A DNA stretch of 27,295 bases from JBKHBQ01 sp046542305 (GTDB taxonomy: Bacteria; Bacteroidota; Bacteroidia; Bacteroidales; 4484-276): assembly GCA_046542305.1 (NCBI GenBank), contig JBKHBQ010000013.1:1-27295 (forward strand), given 5' to 3'. This document shows positions 9,171 through 17,600 of this stretch, piece after piece (position 1 is the stretch's first letter; each line of letters begins with the position of its first letter). The notes under the pieces are model-generated. The model made no database searches. It worked only from the letters and a program-made list of their open reading frames with translations, and was not told the origin of the DNA. Both the position numbers and the translations under genes were made by a program.

Positions 9171-9808
9171 ATGATCTGGTTAAAGTTTAATTGTTGCTTA
9201 CGTTTTTCATAATATGCGATGCCGTTTTCGTTGGCAATGCCACGGATATGATTTTCGAACATGACCTCGAAAATTTTTGCAAAGCTGAATTTTTCCTGTT
9301 CCAGAAATTCAGTTTCATGGATGGCGCCGATCTTCTGGATGTAAAGCTCGGAGATCAGGTCTACGTTAAGGTCATCGCGGTAAAGCCCCTGCTCCATGCC
9401 GAGCAAAAGATTCTGCCGGCAGTAATTGTACACCAGCTTTTTCTCCTGGGTTACATGGTCCTTTAGCAGTTGCGGATAGTATTTGTTAAGCTCGAACAAA
9501 TTGGAAGGATTGAATTTGCTCTGTTCTTCATTCACTCTTTTGCTTACCTCAAGCAGTTCGTCGATGGCATTCAAATCCTGCGCTCGTAAATGTCCCATCC
9601 ATTCGTCGAAACTTTCGGTAGACATCCGGAGCGCATTCGCTATCAGATCGGCTTTATTGCTTACATATCCGTACAAGGTTTTTTTCGACATGCCGAGTTC
9701 GCGGGCAATGTCGTCCATCGATACGCTGCGTATGCCGTAATTTTTAAACAGCATTACGCTTTTTTCGATGATTTCGCTGAATCGTGTATGGTTAGGTTCC
9801 TGTTCCAA
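9167..9808 (-). CDS. TetR/AcrR-family regulator, first gene of the efflux operon
   Basis: The 213-residue product is a TetR-type DNA-binding regulator, most likely the repressor of its own operon. The N-terminal helix-turn-helix is canonical (about 29-49, containing DDIARELGMSKKTLYGYV), followed by the NKADLI segment typical of the family. The rest is an all-helical ligand and dimerisation domain. The reading frame begins with TTG at 9806-9808; the frame has no upstream ATG before a stop and the next ATG is at codon 19, which would cut into helix 1, so TTG is the likely start. The stop overlaps the ATG of the TolC-like gene by 4 bp. The inverted repeat at 9839-9866 lies 31 bp upstream and fits autoregulation. 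Confidence 0.9.
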   Translation of the reverse strand: MEQEPNHTRFSEIIEKSVMLFKNYGIRSVSMDDIARELGMSKKTLYGYVSNKADLIANALRMSTESFDEWMGHLRAQDLNAIDELLEVSKRVNEEQSKFNPSNLFELNKYYPQLLKDHVTQEKKLVYNYCRQNLLLGMEQGLYRDDLNVDLISELYIQKIGAIHETEFLEQEKFSFAKIFEVMFENHIRGIANENGIAYYEKRKQQLNFNQII

Positions 9809-9838
9809 TGTTTGTAAAAATTCTATTTATAATCCCGC

Positions 9839-9866
9839 GGAAACATTTTTTACGCGAAATGTTTCC
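9839..9866. promoter_or_regulatory. Perfect inverted repeat, candidate TetR operator
   Basis: Two 10-base arms, GGAAACATTT at 9839-9848 and AAATGTTTCC at 9857-9866, are exact reverse complements around an 8-base spacer. The site is in the non-coding leader immediately upstream of the TetR-led operon, the usual position for an operator of a homodimeric TetR protein. The spacing of half-site centres (18 bp) is compatible with one or two dimers. I cannot place the operon promoter relative to it with confidence. Confidence 0.6.
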
Positions 9867-10005
9867 AAAGTGTCGGCAAAGTAACAGGAAATTTGTCCAG
9901 GTATTTCATGGGGTTAGAATCTGTAAGAAGGAGCGCAACAGGCTACCGCCAGCAGGAGCGATCTGAATTTCATTGCCTTTCAATAAGTTACGATCACCGG
10001 TAAAT

Positions 10006-10023
10006 ATTCAGGGCAGCCTGAAT
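10006..10023 (-). terminator. Hairpin downstream of the second TetR gene
   Basis: A perfect 7-bp stem (ATTCAGG/CCTGAAT) with a 4-base loop lies 29 bp beyond the stop codon of the second TetR gene, in the 244-bp gap between the two regulators. Only A/T-rich sequence without a clean T-run follows on the minus strand, so this is a possible weak terminator for the upstream regulator. The remaining part of the gap (9867-10005) holds nothing I can recognise. Confidence 0.35.
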
Positions 10024-10052
10024 TAATAAAAACTTAATATATGAGGCTGATA

Positions 10053-10673
10053 TCAGATGCCGAAATCCATGCCCCTTTTTTTGTTTTCAAAATATTTCAA
10101 GCCTTCGGGTGTGGCAATGCTGCGGACAAAATTCTCGAACATTACCTCGTAGAGCGTGGAAAAGGAAAACTTATCGGATGGGAAAATCTCTTCGTTATGA
10201 ATATCGATGAGGCGGCTCATATACAGCCGTGCAACCAGTTCGATGCTCAGGTCGCTACGGTACATCTGCTGATTGATGCCTTTCTGCAGGTTGATCTGAA
10301 TTTTGCCGAAAATAAAATCCACCCTTTTCTGGAAATGGTCCTGGTAAACCGGTGGGAATCGCTGCTTGAGCGAACGCGAAATGGCCGGGGTCACATCATA
10401 GTAGCGGCTTGCAATCTCCCTGCTGACGATCATCAAAATATCGATGGCATTCATGCCCTCAAAATCATATTCATCAAAAATTTCCTTAAAGCTGTCGCGC
10501 TCGAATGCCAGCACCTTCGTGGCCAGGTCCCGCTCGTCCTTTATCAGCGAATAAAGCGTGTCTTCACAAATGTTCAGCTTTTCGCAGATGGTTTTTACCG
10601 TTAAATTTTCTATGCCGTTCTCAAGCGCCAACTTCCTGATGTTCGACAAGATATGTTTGAGTTGATCGTCCAT
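10053..10673 (-). CDS. TetR-family regulator, diverged paralogue of the efflux regulator
   Basis: With the ATG at 10673 the product has 206 residues; a TTG three codons upstream (10682) is also in frame but less likely. The C-terminal half is clearly paralogous to the neighbouring regulator: both have a Y-R-[DS]-D-L-[NS] segment, an F-S-F motif and the E-V-M-F-E-N block near the end, followed by a conserved Tyr-rich tail. The N-terminal helix-turn-helix (about 25-44, TVKTICEKLNICEDTLYSLI) is recognisable but lacks the usual small residue and K-x-T-L-Y-x-[YH]-[FV] signature, so its DNA target probably differs. It is separated from the efflux operon by 244 bp and a hairpin, and has its own promoter. 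It may cross-regulate the operon, which is inference. Confidence 0.82.
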   Translation of the reverse strand: MDDQLKHILSNIRKLALENGIENLTVKTICEKLNICEDTLYSLIKDERDLATKVLAFERDSFKEIFDEYDFEGMNAIDILMIVSREIASRYYDVTPAISRSLKQRFPPVYQDHFQKRVDFIFGKIQINLQKGINQQMYRSDLSIELVARLYMSRLIDIHNEEIFPSDKFSFSTLYEVMFENFVRSIATPEGLKYFENKKRGMDFGI

Positions 10674-10707
10674 GAAATCCAATTAATTCCGGAAAAAAAT
10701 GACCGGG

Positions 10708-10738
10708 CAAAAATAAGCACAAAAATCTAATTGACAAA
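10708..10738 (-). promoter_or_regulatory. Bacteroidetes-type promoter of the second TetR gene
   Basis: On the minus strand, TTTG (10738-10735) is followed after exactly 19 bases by TATTTTTG (10715-10708), a full match to the Bacteroidetes primary sigma factor consensus TTTG-N19-TAnnTTTG. Transcription would start near 10700, giving a leader of about 27 bases before the ATG at 10673. This promoter also supports the Bacteroidota assignment. Confidence 0.8.
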
Positions 10739-10767
10739 TAGCTACTTACGATTGATGTTCCGGCATG

Positions 10768-12336
10768 CTACTGTTCGATCACCATTTTTCTTACCTGATT
10801 GCCATTGTTTCCAGCAAGTGAGAAATAATACACACCCGGCCGGATGTTGTAATCCGAAGCATCAAAATGTTCGAAATACACGCCCGGATTTTTGTTTTCG
10901 TGGTCGATCAACCTGGCCACTTCCCTGCCCATCAAATCCAGGATCTTTAAGGTTACGATGGATTTTTCGCGGAGTTTAAACGAGAAGTGCGTGGTTTCGC
11001 GAAACGGGTTGGGATAATTCTGGTTCAGCGCCAGCGGGATAGCCTCCTTGGCTTCTTCGGGAATCATTGTTGCGAAAGGATTAATGATGGCGGTCCATAC
11101 GCTGAGGCTGCCGTTGTGAAGGCGTGTCCAGATAGGACGTATCACATTGTTGTGGGCCACTATATTATTGTAATCGCCGAAAAATACATTTGAAGTAGGA
11201 ATGAAGGGTTCGTCGCTGACCTTGTAATTTTCGAAGGTTTCGCCTCCGTCGGTTGAACGGGCCATGTACACATCTGTATTTTTGTCAGCATAATTCCGGC
11301 GGTCGTAAAAAACAAAGTGAAGATATCCGGTCACCTGATCCAGGGCCATCCACGTAAAAAACTGGTGGCTGCCCGGCGGATCGTCGTTCACGCGTTTGGG
11401 CTGCGACCAGGTTTCGCCGCCATCGGTCGATTTTACAAGCCATACATCGGTATCGTCGGTTCCGTTACGCTGGTCCGACCAGTTGATGTAGATTGTGCCG
11501 TGGTTGGGCCCGCCGCTGGTATCGCAAACTGTTACGGGGAACCCGTTGCAGCGCATAATTCCTGGAACATCGATGTCCCAGCCTCCGGGTAAATCCGAAA
11601 CAAAAATATCGTGTTCCAGCCAGGTCTCGCCCTGGTCGAATGATTTGTCAAAAACAAGTCCTGCGGGACCTGCCCAGGAAACATATATTTCCCCATTAGG
11701 TCCAACTGCAGGTACGGCGCCCTCCACGGTGTTATCGCTGTCTTCGCAGTTGCCATCCACTTCGTTAATACGGAGAGCCGGCGACCAGCTTTCGCCGCTG
11801 TCGGTGGATTTCGAAAACATGATGTTGCTGCGGTCGTTGGGATTGCTGCTGCCGTAGTCGTCGAACTGTGTCCAGGTGACATAGATATTTCCGTTGCTGC
11901 GGTCGATGGCCGCCCACTCCTTATCCTGTTTCTTATTGCCATTGAGGCCCATGTATGTTCCTTCATTCCAGGTCAGGCCGCCATCGGTGGATTTTTGGCA
12001 AACGATGCGGTCGATCCAGTTGCCCGATGGTGGATTGGAAAGATGAAAAAAATAGTAATTGCCGTCATTGTCGACCAACGTTACCGGATCGCCCCACACC
12101 CCGTAGAGCGAAGAGGTAAGTATGCCTACCTGCCAGGTATATCCGCCATCTTCCGAGTAGAAATAGTTATCGATATTGGCGCCGGCAATCAGGCGGTTGG
12201 TATTGAACGGATCAATATTTATGGCAGGCTCTTCAGGTGCATTGCTATTGCTTATCATTACATTGAGATGCTGCCCCTGAAGAGTAGAAAAGAAAAAGCC
12301 GAGAACGAAAAGTAAGAGTAAGTGTTTTAGTGTCAT
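10768..12336 (-). CDS. Secreted Asp-box (BNR) repeat beta-propeller protein with T9SS type A sorting domain
   Basis: The 522-residue product has a signal peptide (about 1-21, ending LQG). Six Asp-box motifs of the form S-x-D-x-G-x-[TS]-[WF] lie at about 61-68, 116-123, 177-184, 232-239, 303-310 and 361-368, spaced 55-71 residues apart, which fits a six-bladed sialidase-like propeller. Residues 435-522 form a type IX secretion sorting domain: the opening N-Q-N-Y-P-N-P-F motif, a central D-L-M-G-R-E-V segment, then P-G-V-Y-Y-F and a basic end (V-R-K-M-V). The protein is therefore exported through T9SS and attached to or released from the surface. I do not see the FRIP motif or an obvious catalytic Arg triad of true sialidases, so enzymatic activity is unproven. 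It lies alone on the minus strand between a regulator promoter and a divergent symporter. Confidence 0.88.
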   Translation of the reverse strand: MTLKHLLLLFVLGFFFSTLQGQHLNVMISNSNAPEEPAINIDPFNTNRLIAGANIDNYFYSEDGGYTWQVGILTSSLYGVWGDPVTLVDNDGNYYFFHLSNPPSGNWIDRIVCQKSTDGGLTWNEGTYMGLNGNKKQDKEWAAIDRSNGNIYVTWTQFDDYGSSNPNDRSNIMFSKSTDSGESWSPALRINEVDGNCEDSDNTVEGAVPAVGPNGEIYVSWAGPAGLVFDKSFDQGETWLEHDIFVSDLPGGWDIDVPGIMRCNGFPVTVCDTSGGPNHGTIYINWSDQRNGTDDTDVWLVKSTDGGETWSQPKRVNDDPPGSHQFFTWMALDQVTGYLHFVFYDRRNYADKNTDVYMARSTDGGETFENYKVSDEPFIPTSNVFFGDYNNIVAHNNVIRPIWTRLHNGSLSVWTAIINPFATMIPEEAKEAIPLALNQNYPNPFRETTHFSFKLREKSIVTLKILDLMGREVARLIDHENKNPGVYFEHFDASDYNIRPGVYYFSLAGNNGNQVRKMVIEQ

Positions 12337-12427
12337 GATTAAAGTGATTTAAAATGAGGATGTAAAATTAGGCAAAATACTTTCCCCATTCGGTTTAGGG
12401 CCGAAACAAAGATTTACCGTTCGAATT

Positions 12428-12454
12428 TTGTTTCGATGATTTTTTCTACTTTAG
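12428..12454 (+). promoter_or_regulatory. Possible promoter of the symporter gene
   Basis: TTG at 12428-12430 and TACTTTAG at 12447-12454 resemble the Bacteroidetes -33 and -7 elements, but the 16-base spacing is shorter than usual and the -7 box has a mismatch. A small inverted repeat (TCGAA, 6 bases, TTCGA, 12421-12436) overlaps the -33 element. A second one (TTCGG, 7 bases, CCGAA, 12389-12405) lies in the same 166-bp divergent intergenic gap. These could bind a regulator or be coincidental. Confidence 0.3.
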
Positions 12455-12502
12455 CCCTGTTTTAGAAAAAGTAAAGGAGAGACCGTCCAAACGCTGTGAG
12501 GC

Positions 12503-13915
12503 ATGAAAAAAATCGAACTACACTGGCAAATTCTTATCGCACTGATCCTGGCGATTGTTTACGGCATTGTTTTCCCCACGAAGTACGTTATCGACGATGC
12601 CTCTATCAAGAAACTGGAAAAGAAGAATGTTCGCACCGAGGTGATCGGAGAGTTGCTGCCCATCCAAAACAATGTCTTCAGCACCCAGGCAGCTTTTCTG
12701 AAAAGCCTGGAAGTTCAGCTATCGCCCGCTGATTATAAAATATACGCACCAAGGATCCTTAAAGCAGCTTACAGCAATAAAGAGGTGAATGCCGTAAGCT
12801 GGATGGGCGACATATTCCTGAGGGCGCTGAAAATGATCATCATACCGCTTATCCTGAGTTCGTTGATCTCTGGGGTGACCAATATCGGCAGCGGCAGCAA
12901 TCTTGGAAGGCTTGGGCTGAAAACCATGGGGTACTATATGATGACGAGCGTATTTGCCATCTTTATCGGACTGATTTTGGTAAGTATTCTGCAACCGGGA
13001 GTGGGCGCACAAATCAACCTGACCGAAGAAGTGGGGAGTTTGGTGGATAAACAAAAGAATTTTATGGATATCCTGATTGAAATTGTCCCCGATAATATTT
13101 TCCGTGCTTTTGCCGAAGCTGATATGCTATCGATCATCTTCTTTTCGATTCTTTTCGGTTTCTTCATCATGCAGGTAAGCGAAAAACCACGCAAGCTGCT
13201 CATTGGATTCTTCAATGCCGTTTTTGATGTGATGATGAAAATCGTCCTTTTCATTATCAAATTCACCCCGTTCGGCATTTTCGGGATTGTAGCAAAAGTG
13301 GTGGCCGACCAGGACGATTTGCTGGGCCTGGTTTCGAGCATGAGTCTGTATATGGGCACCGTGATAGCGGCCCTGGCAATACACGCCCTTATCATCCTGC
13401 CATTGCTGGTGCGCTTTATCGGAAAAGCCAAACCCTTCCTACATCTGAAAAACATGGCCACTCCGCTGGTGACGGCATTTTCCACGAGCAGTTCCGGAGC
13501 CACGCTGCCATTAACCATCACTGCCGTAGAGAAGAAATCGGGAGTTTCCAACAAGATCAGCAGCTTTACCCTGCCCCTCGGTGCCACAATTAATATGGAC
13601 GGCACCGCGCTTTACGAATGCGTGGCTGCCATATTTATTGCCCAGGCCTATGGTGTGGAGATGACCTTTGGCAATCATCTCATTATTGTGGGAACGGCTT
13701 TGCTGGCTTCCATCGGAGCTGCCGCTATTCCTATGGCCGGGCTGGTGATGATCACAGTGATTCTTTCGGCGGTGCAGCTTCCCTTGGAAGGCGTGGGTTT
13801 GATCCTGGCCGTCGACCGTATACTCGACATGTTCCGCACCACCGTGAATGTGTGGAGCGACAGTTGCGGTGCAGTGATCATCGCTAAATCGGAAGGAGAG
13901 ACCCTGAATGTTTGA
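12503..13915 (+). CDS. Dicarboxylate/amino acid:cation symporter (DAACS family, glutamate/aspartate type)
   Basis: The 470-residue inner-membrane protein should import acidic amino acids or C4-dicarboxylates with sodium or protons. Family landmarks are all present. The Ser-rich hairpin HP1 is STSSSGATLPLT (327-338). TM7 has NMDGT (364-368) and HP2 has AIPMAG. TM8 reads D438-R-I-L-D442-x-x-R445-T446-x-x-N449-x-x-x-D453, matching the substrate- and sodium-binding residues of archaeal GltPh; R445 favours an acidic amino acid substrate. Between TM1 and TM2 there is an extra hydrophilic segment of about 70 residues (about 27-98) not found in GltPh. The ATG at 12503 follows a purine-rich GGAGAG stretch. 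The gene stands alone. Confidence 0.93.
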   Translation: MKKIELHWQILIALILAIVYGIVFPTKYVIDDASIKKLEKKNVRTEVIGELLPIQNNVFSTQAAFLKSLEVQLSPADYKIYAPRILKAAYSNKEVNAVSWMGDIFLRALKMIIIPLILSSLISGVTNIGSGSNLGRLGLKTMGYYMMTSVFAIFIGLILVSILQPGVGAQINLTEEVGSLVDKQKNFMDILIEIVPDNIFRAFAEADMLSIIFFSILFGFFIMQVSEKPRKLLIGFFNAVFDVMMKIVLFIIKFTPFGIFGIVAKVVADQDDLLGLVSSMSLYMGTVIAALAIHALIILPLLVRFIGKAKPFLHLKNMATPLVTAFSTSSSGATLPLTITAVEKKSGVSNKISSFTLPLGATINMDGTALYECVAAIFIAQAYGVEMTFGNHLIIVGTALLASIGAAAIPMAGLVMITVILSAVQLPLEGVGLILAVDRILDMFRTTVNVWSDSCGAVIIAKSEGETLNV

Positions 13916-13929
13916 GATGATGCATCATC
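13916..13929. terminator. 14-bp perfect palindrome immediately after the symporter stop codon
   Basis: GATGATGCATCATC is its own reverse complement and begins at the base after the stop codon. As RNA it would fold to a 5-bp stem with a TGCA loop and is followed by TTTCT. It is too weak for a confident intrinsic terminator; a protein-binding site is the alternative. Confidence 0.3.
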
Positions 13930-14432
13930 TTTCTGCACATCAAACTTAAAACCAGATTCTGGCTGTTGACTTTTCAATTTTTTCATTCAGACTTTATTAA
14001 TATCAATTAATCCGCGCTTGGATTCTCGCCGGAGCTCACACAAGCGACTTATCGAACCGGCAACCGCGTGACAAACCATTATCTCTCCCATGATGTCGAA
14101 TTTTCGCGCTTATCGTGGCTTTTATGAAAAAATGCCAGCGGGATGCAGGAATCGGAACGATCATTTTCCACCATGATATCCTACTCTTTTATCTGGACTA
14201 TCATACTCATTATTCGGATTTCATTCGGGATTCAGATCGGTCCAGATGCTCCCTTGAATTGTCGTAACGATTTCAGCTATTTTCGATTCTAATAATGGGT
14301 GAATTTTTTATGGCATGCTAATTGTTAACCGCTTTTTTATATCCAGAATCAATAAAAATTCGCAATTAGGAGAGATATTTTTACATTCATTTTCAGTTTT
14401 TTACAATTATTATGTATAATTTTTTCATTCCC
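13930..14432. other. Long non-coding gap between the symporter and the giant gene
   Basis: About 500 bp without a supportable gene. The part from 14010 to 14080 is relatively GC-rich, whereas from about 14280 onward the sequence becomes very AT-rich with many A and T runs. A 47-codon frame at 14124-14267 has no ribosome binding site or family features and is not called. I see no tRNA, repeat or IS remnant here. Confidence 0.5.
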
Positions 14433-14457
14433 AATTTTGAAAATTGAAAATATTTTC
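14433..14457. promoter_or_regulatory. Adjacent AT palindromes upstream of the giant gene
   Basis: An odd-centred palindrome AATTTTGAAAATT (14433-14445) is directly followed by the perfect palindrome GAAAATATTTTC (14446-14457). Together they cover the proposed -33 element and spacer of the promoter. Such palindromes arise easily in AT-rich DNA, so a regulatory role is only a possibility. Confidence 0.3.
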
Positions 14458-14467
14458 CATATTTTTA
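14436..14467 (+). promoter_or_regulatory. Candidate promoter of the giant repeat-protein gene
   Basis: TTTG at 14436-14439 and TATTTTTA at 14460-14467 are separated by 20 bases. This fits the Bacteroidetes TTTG-N19/20-TAnnTTTG pattern with one mismatch at the last base of the -7 box. Transcription would begin near 14474, leaving an untranslated leader of about 135 bases. High AT content makes chance matches more likely than usual. Confidence 0.4.
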
Positions 14468-14609
14468 CCAAAATATTTATCAACATTTTTATAGGGACAT
14501 ATCATCCACCTTTCTTTAAACCACTATCAAAAAAAACAACCATAGCATTGGCAAACTGAAATGAAGGAAATCACAAATAGCATATTTTTCAACAAAGAAA
14601 GGGGAACAA

Positions 14610-17600
14610 ATGAATCTATTTTACCACTGGACTACCAGGGCGATCGCTATCGTTTTGGGTTGTCTGCTATTCTATGCCGTTCCGGTTAGAGGACAGCAGT
14701 ATCAAAAAAATGAAACGCTGAATACCGGAATTGCAACAAATCAAACAACCACAGAAACTCTTACCAAGGATAAAGGCGCATCGGCAATTATCGAATCATT
14801 ATTGCTTAAGGACGTTGCGTCTGGACCTTATGTTTACCCTCCCGTATGGGATTCAGCCGTGAACACGGGGACTATTACCGGTGTGATCGTTAACCTTTCG
14901 GCAAATCCGAATATAAACGGTTACGAACTGAAGATGGGGGATTATATCGGCGGATTTTATACCGGCGATGACGGGGAACTTCACTGCGGCGGTGCCGATT
15001 ATTGGCAGGATACGGCCAATATTATATTCCCATTGTTCGGTGACGATCCGAATACACCGGAAAAAGATGGTTTTTCCTATGGGGAAGAAATCACTTATAA
15101 AATATTCTCCTGGGATTTTCAATCATCGTTCGATGTGGATGAAATCGAATTAAGTACAAATTATTATACCATCAACAAATGGTATCCGCTGTCCGTGATC
15201 GAGCTGATTAAAATGAACTGTTTTGAGGATCTGATGGTGAAGGCAGGTGCCAGTCCTGATTCACTGTGTAATCAGGGGCTGGTATCACTGAGCACTGAAA
15301 TAATTACAGGTGCTGGTAACTTTTCGTTTGAGTGGAGTTCTGATCCGGTTGGATTTACTTCTACGCTTCAAAACCCTGAGGCTGATGTAAGCCAAACCAC
15401 CACATTTTTTGTGGAAGCTTTCGATGGCGTGAATACAGCCAACAGCATGTTTACGGTTTTTGTACCGCACGATCCTGTGGTTTCGGCGGGCTCCGACATT
15501 GATACCTGCGCTACAAGCATGGTTGCCCTTAACGGATGGGCCGAAAATCAGTCTGCCCTTGTCTGGCAAACTGCAGGTGACGGGTATTTTGACGATCCCT
15601 ATGCTTTATCTGCGAACTATCACATCGGAAGCGATGATCTGGCAAATGGTTCGGTAGTGTTAACCCTGTTGGCGCAACCTGTGGAGCCGTGTTTAATTAC
15701 CGCCTCCGATGATGTGTTGCTTACCCTGTTTCCGGCACCATCAGTTACACTCGATGCTACCATAAATACCTGCGAAAACATGAGCGTTTTGCTGGAAGCT
15801 GCCGGTGAGAACTACAGCGAAGTGGAGTGGACCACCGAAGGAAACGGAACATTTTCAAACCCTAATTCCCTCAGCACGGAATATACACCCGGAAGTTATG
15901 GAAATTCGCACGGGACAGTGGATCTAACCATAACGATCAGCGGTATATCTCCCTGCAATATTTATGCATCGGCTACCACAACACTCTTAATTAATGAGCC
16001 GGCATTTACATATGCAGGCCCAGATGCCACGATATGCAAAAATGAAACCTTCCAGACTTCGGCCTCAGCTGCATATTACAGCACCGCTCAATGGTTTACC
16101 AACGGGGATGGATATTTCGAAGATCCCACCGCATTGAACACCATATATCATCCCGGCGAAGGGGATAAAACCAACGGGCTTGTCAGGCTTACAGTTTCGG
16201 TAAGTTCCATTGCGCCGTGTACGGGAAATGATTTCGACCGGCTTTACCTTCAACTGAATGATGATCCGGTTGTTTCGCTGGGCGAGGACATCACCTTGTG
16301 TGGAAGCGAAAATCCGCTGTTAACTGCCACGGCTGACAATTATTCATCCCTGATCTGGCAAACCAGCGGCGACGGTACATTTTCCAACATCAACGGAACG
16401 AGTGCCAATTACGAACCCGGTCAAAATGATTTGAGCAACGGAAGTGTGGATATCAGCTTATATGCCGAGCCCCTGCCACCCTGTACGCAAAACGCAGGAG
16501 ATACGCTTACCATCAGTTTCCTTTCCACGCCACAGGTTAATGCAGGTAATGACAAGACCATTTGCAGCAGCAATTTCGCCTACCTGTCCGGATCGGCTTC
16601 CAATTATAATACCTTATCATGGACCACGTCCGGTGACGGATATTTTGACAGCCCGGCAAGCCTGGTTACAAAATACTTCCCTGGAACCGGAGATATTGCT
16701 GCAGGACAGGCAGTCCTGACACTTACAGCTGAAGGCGAACCTCCATGCAGTGCAGGCCAAAGTGATGACCTGCTGCTGACTATACAACCTGCTGCTACTG
16801 TGGATGCGGGTTCTGATCAAAATATTTGCGAAGGCAGCAACGTACAGCTTAATGCCATAGCGGGCAATTTCAATTCCGCTATCTGGTCGACCAGCGGGGA
16901 CGGATCATTTAACAGCACTTCAGTAATTAATCCGGTTTATACGCCAGGTCCTGATGATATTGCCCTTGGTGAAACAATCCTGACCATACAGGCCAATTCA
17001 ATCAGCCCCTGCTCCGGAAATGTGAGCGATGCACTTTCCATCACAATTACAAAGCAGGCCAGCGTATCTGCCGGAAGTAACAGCGCGATCTGTGAAAACG
17101 CAATCTTCACAGCCAGTGGCCAGGCAGAAAATGTTGCCGGCATACTTTGGGAAACCTCAGGCGACGGGATATTTGCGAATGATTCCGCCCTCCTGACTGA
17201 ATATACACCCGGAGCCGTTGACCTGCAAAACGGACAGGCAGTGCTCACCCTGAATGCTGAACCGCTGAGTCCATGCACCGTTGCTGCCAGTGACAACCTC
17301 ACACTGCAGATCGTAAAGCAACCTGTAGCAGACGCAGGTGCAGAACAATCCATTTGTCAAAACCAGTATGCGAACATTAATGGCGCAGCAGCCAATTATG
17401 CCGCTTTCGAATGGAGCACCTCCGGCAACGGAAGTTTTACCTCTCCCGGTTCATTAAGCACCAACTATATACCGGGATCTCAGGACAAAAGCACCGGATA
17501 TGTGGAGATCAGCCTCACCGCGTCACCTTTATCTCCCTGCCAGATAGCAGCAACAGATATCACTGAAATATTTATTGAAATTCCGCCTGTGGCAAACGCA

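Noticed and set aside
10680..10682. TTG at 10682 as start of the second TetR gene
   Set aside because: An ATG only three codons downstream (10673) is a stronger start and keeps the whole domain.
10768..12336. Naming the Asp-box protein a sialidase
   Set aside because: Asp boxes occur in many non-sialidase propellers and the catalytic motifs are not visible.
14124..14267. A 47-codon frame in the intergenic gap before the giant gene
   Set aside because: It has no convincing ribosome binding site, no recognisable domain or signal peptide, and His/Tyr-rich composition typical of chance frames.
14610..14670. Lipoprotein signal (Cys18) at the N-terminus of the giant protein
   Set aside because: The residues before Cys18 are a poor lipobox and the hydrophobic stretch continues past it to a better signal peptidase I site after residue 28; not fully excluded.
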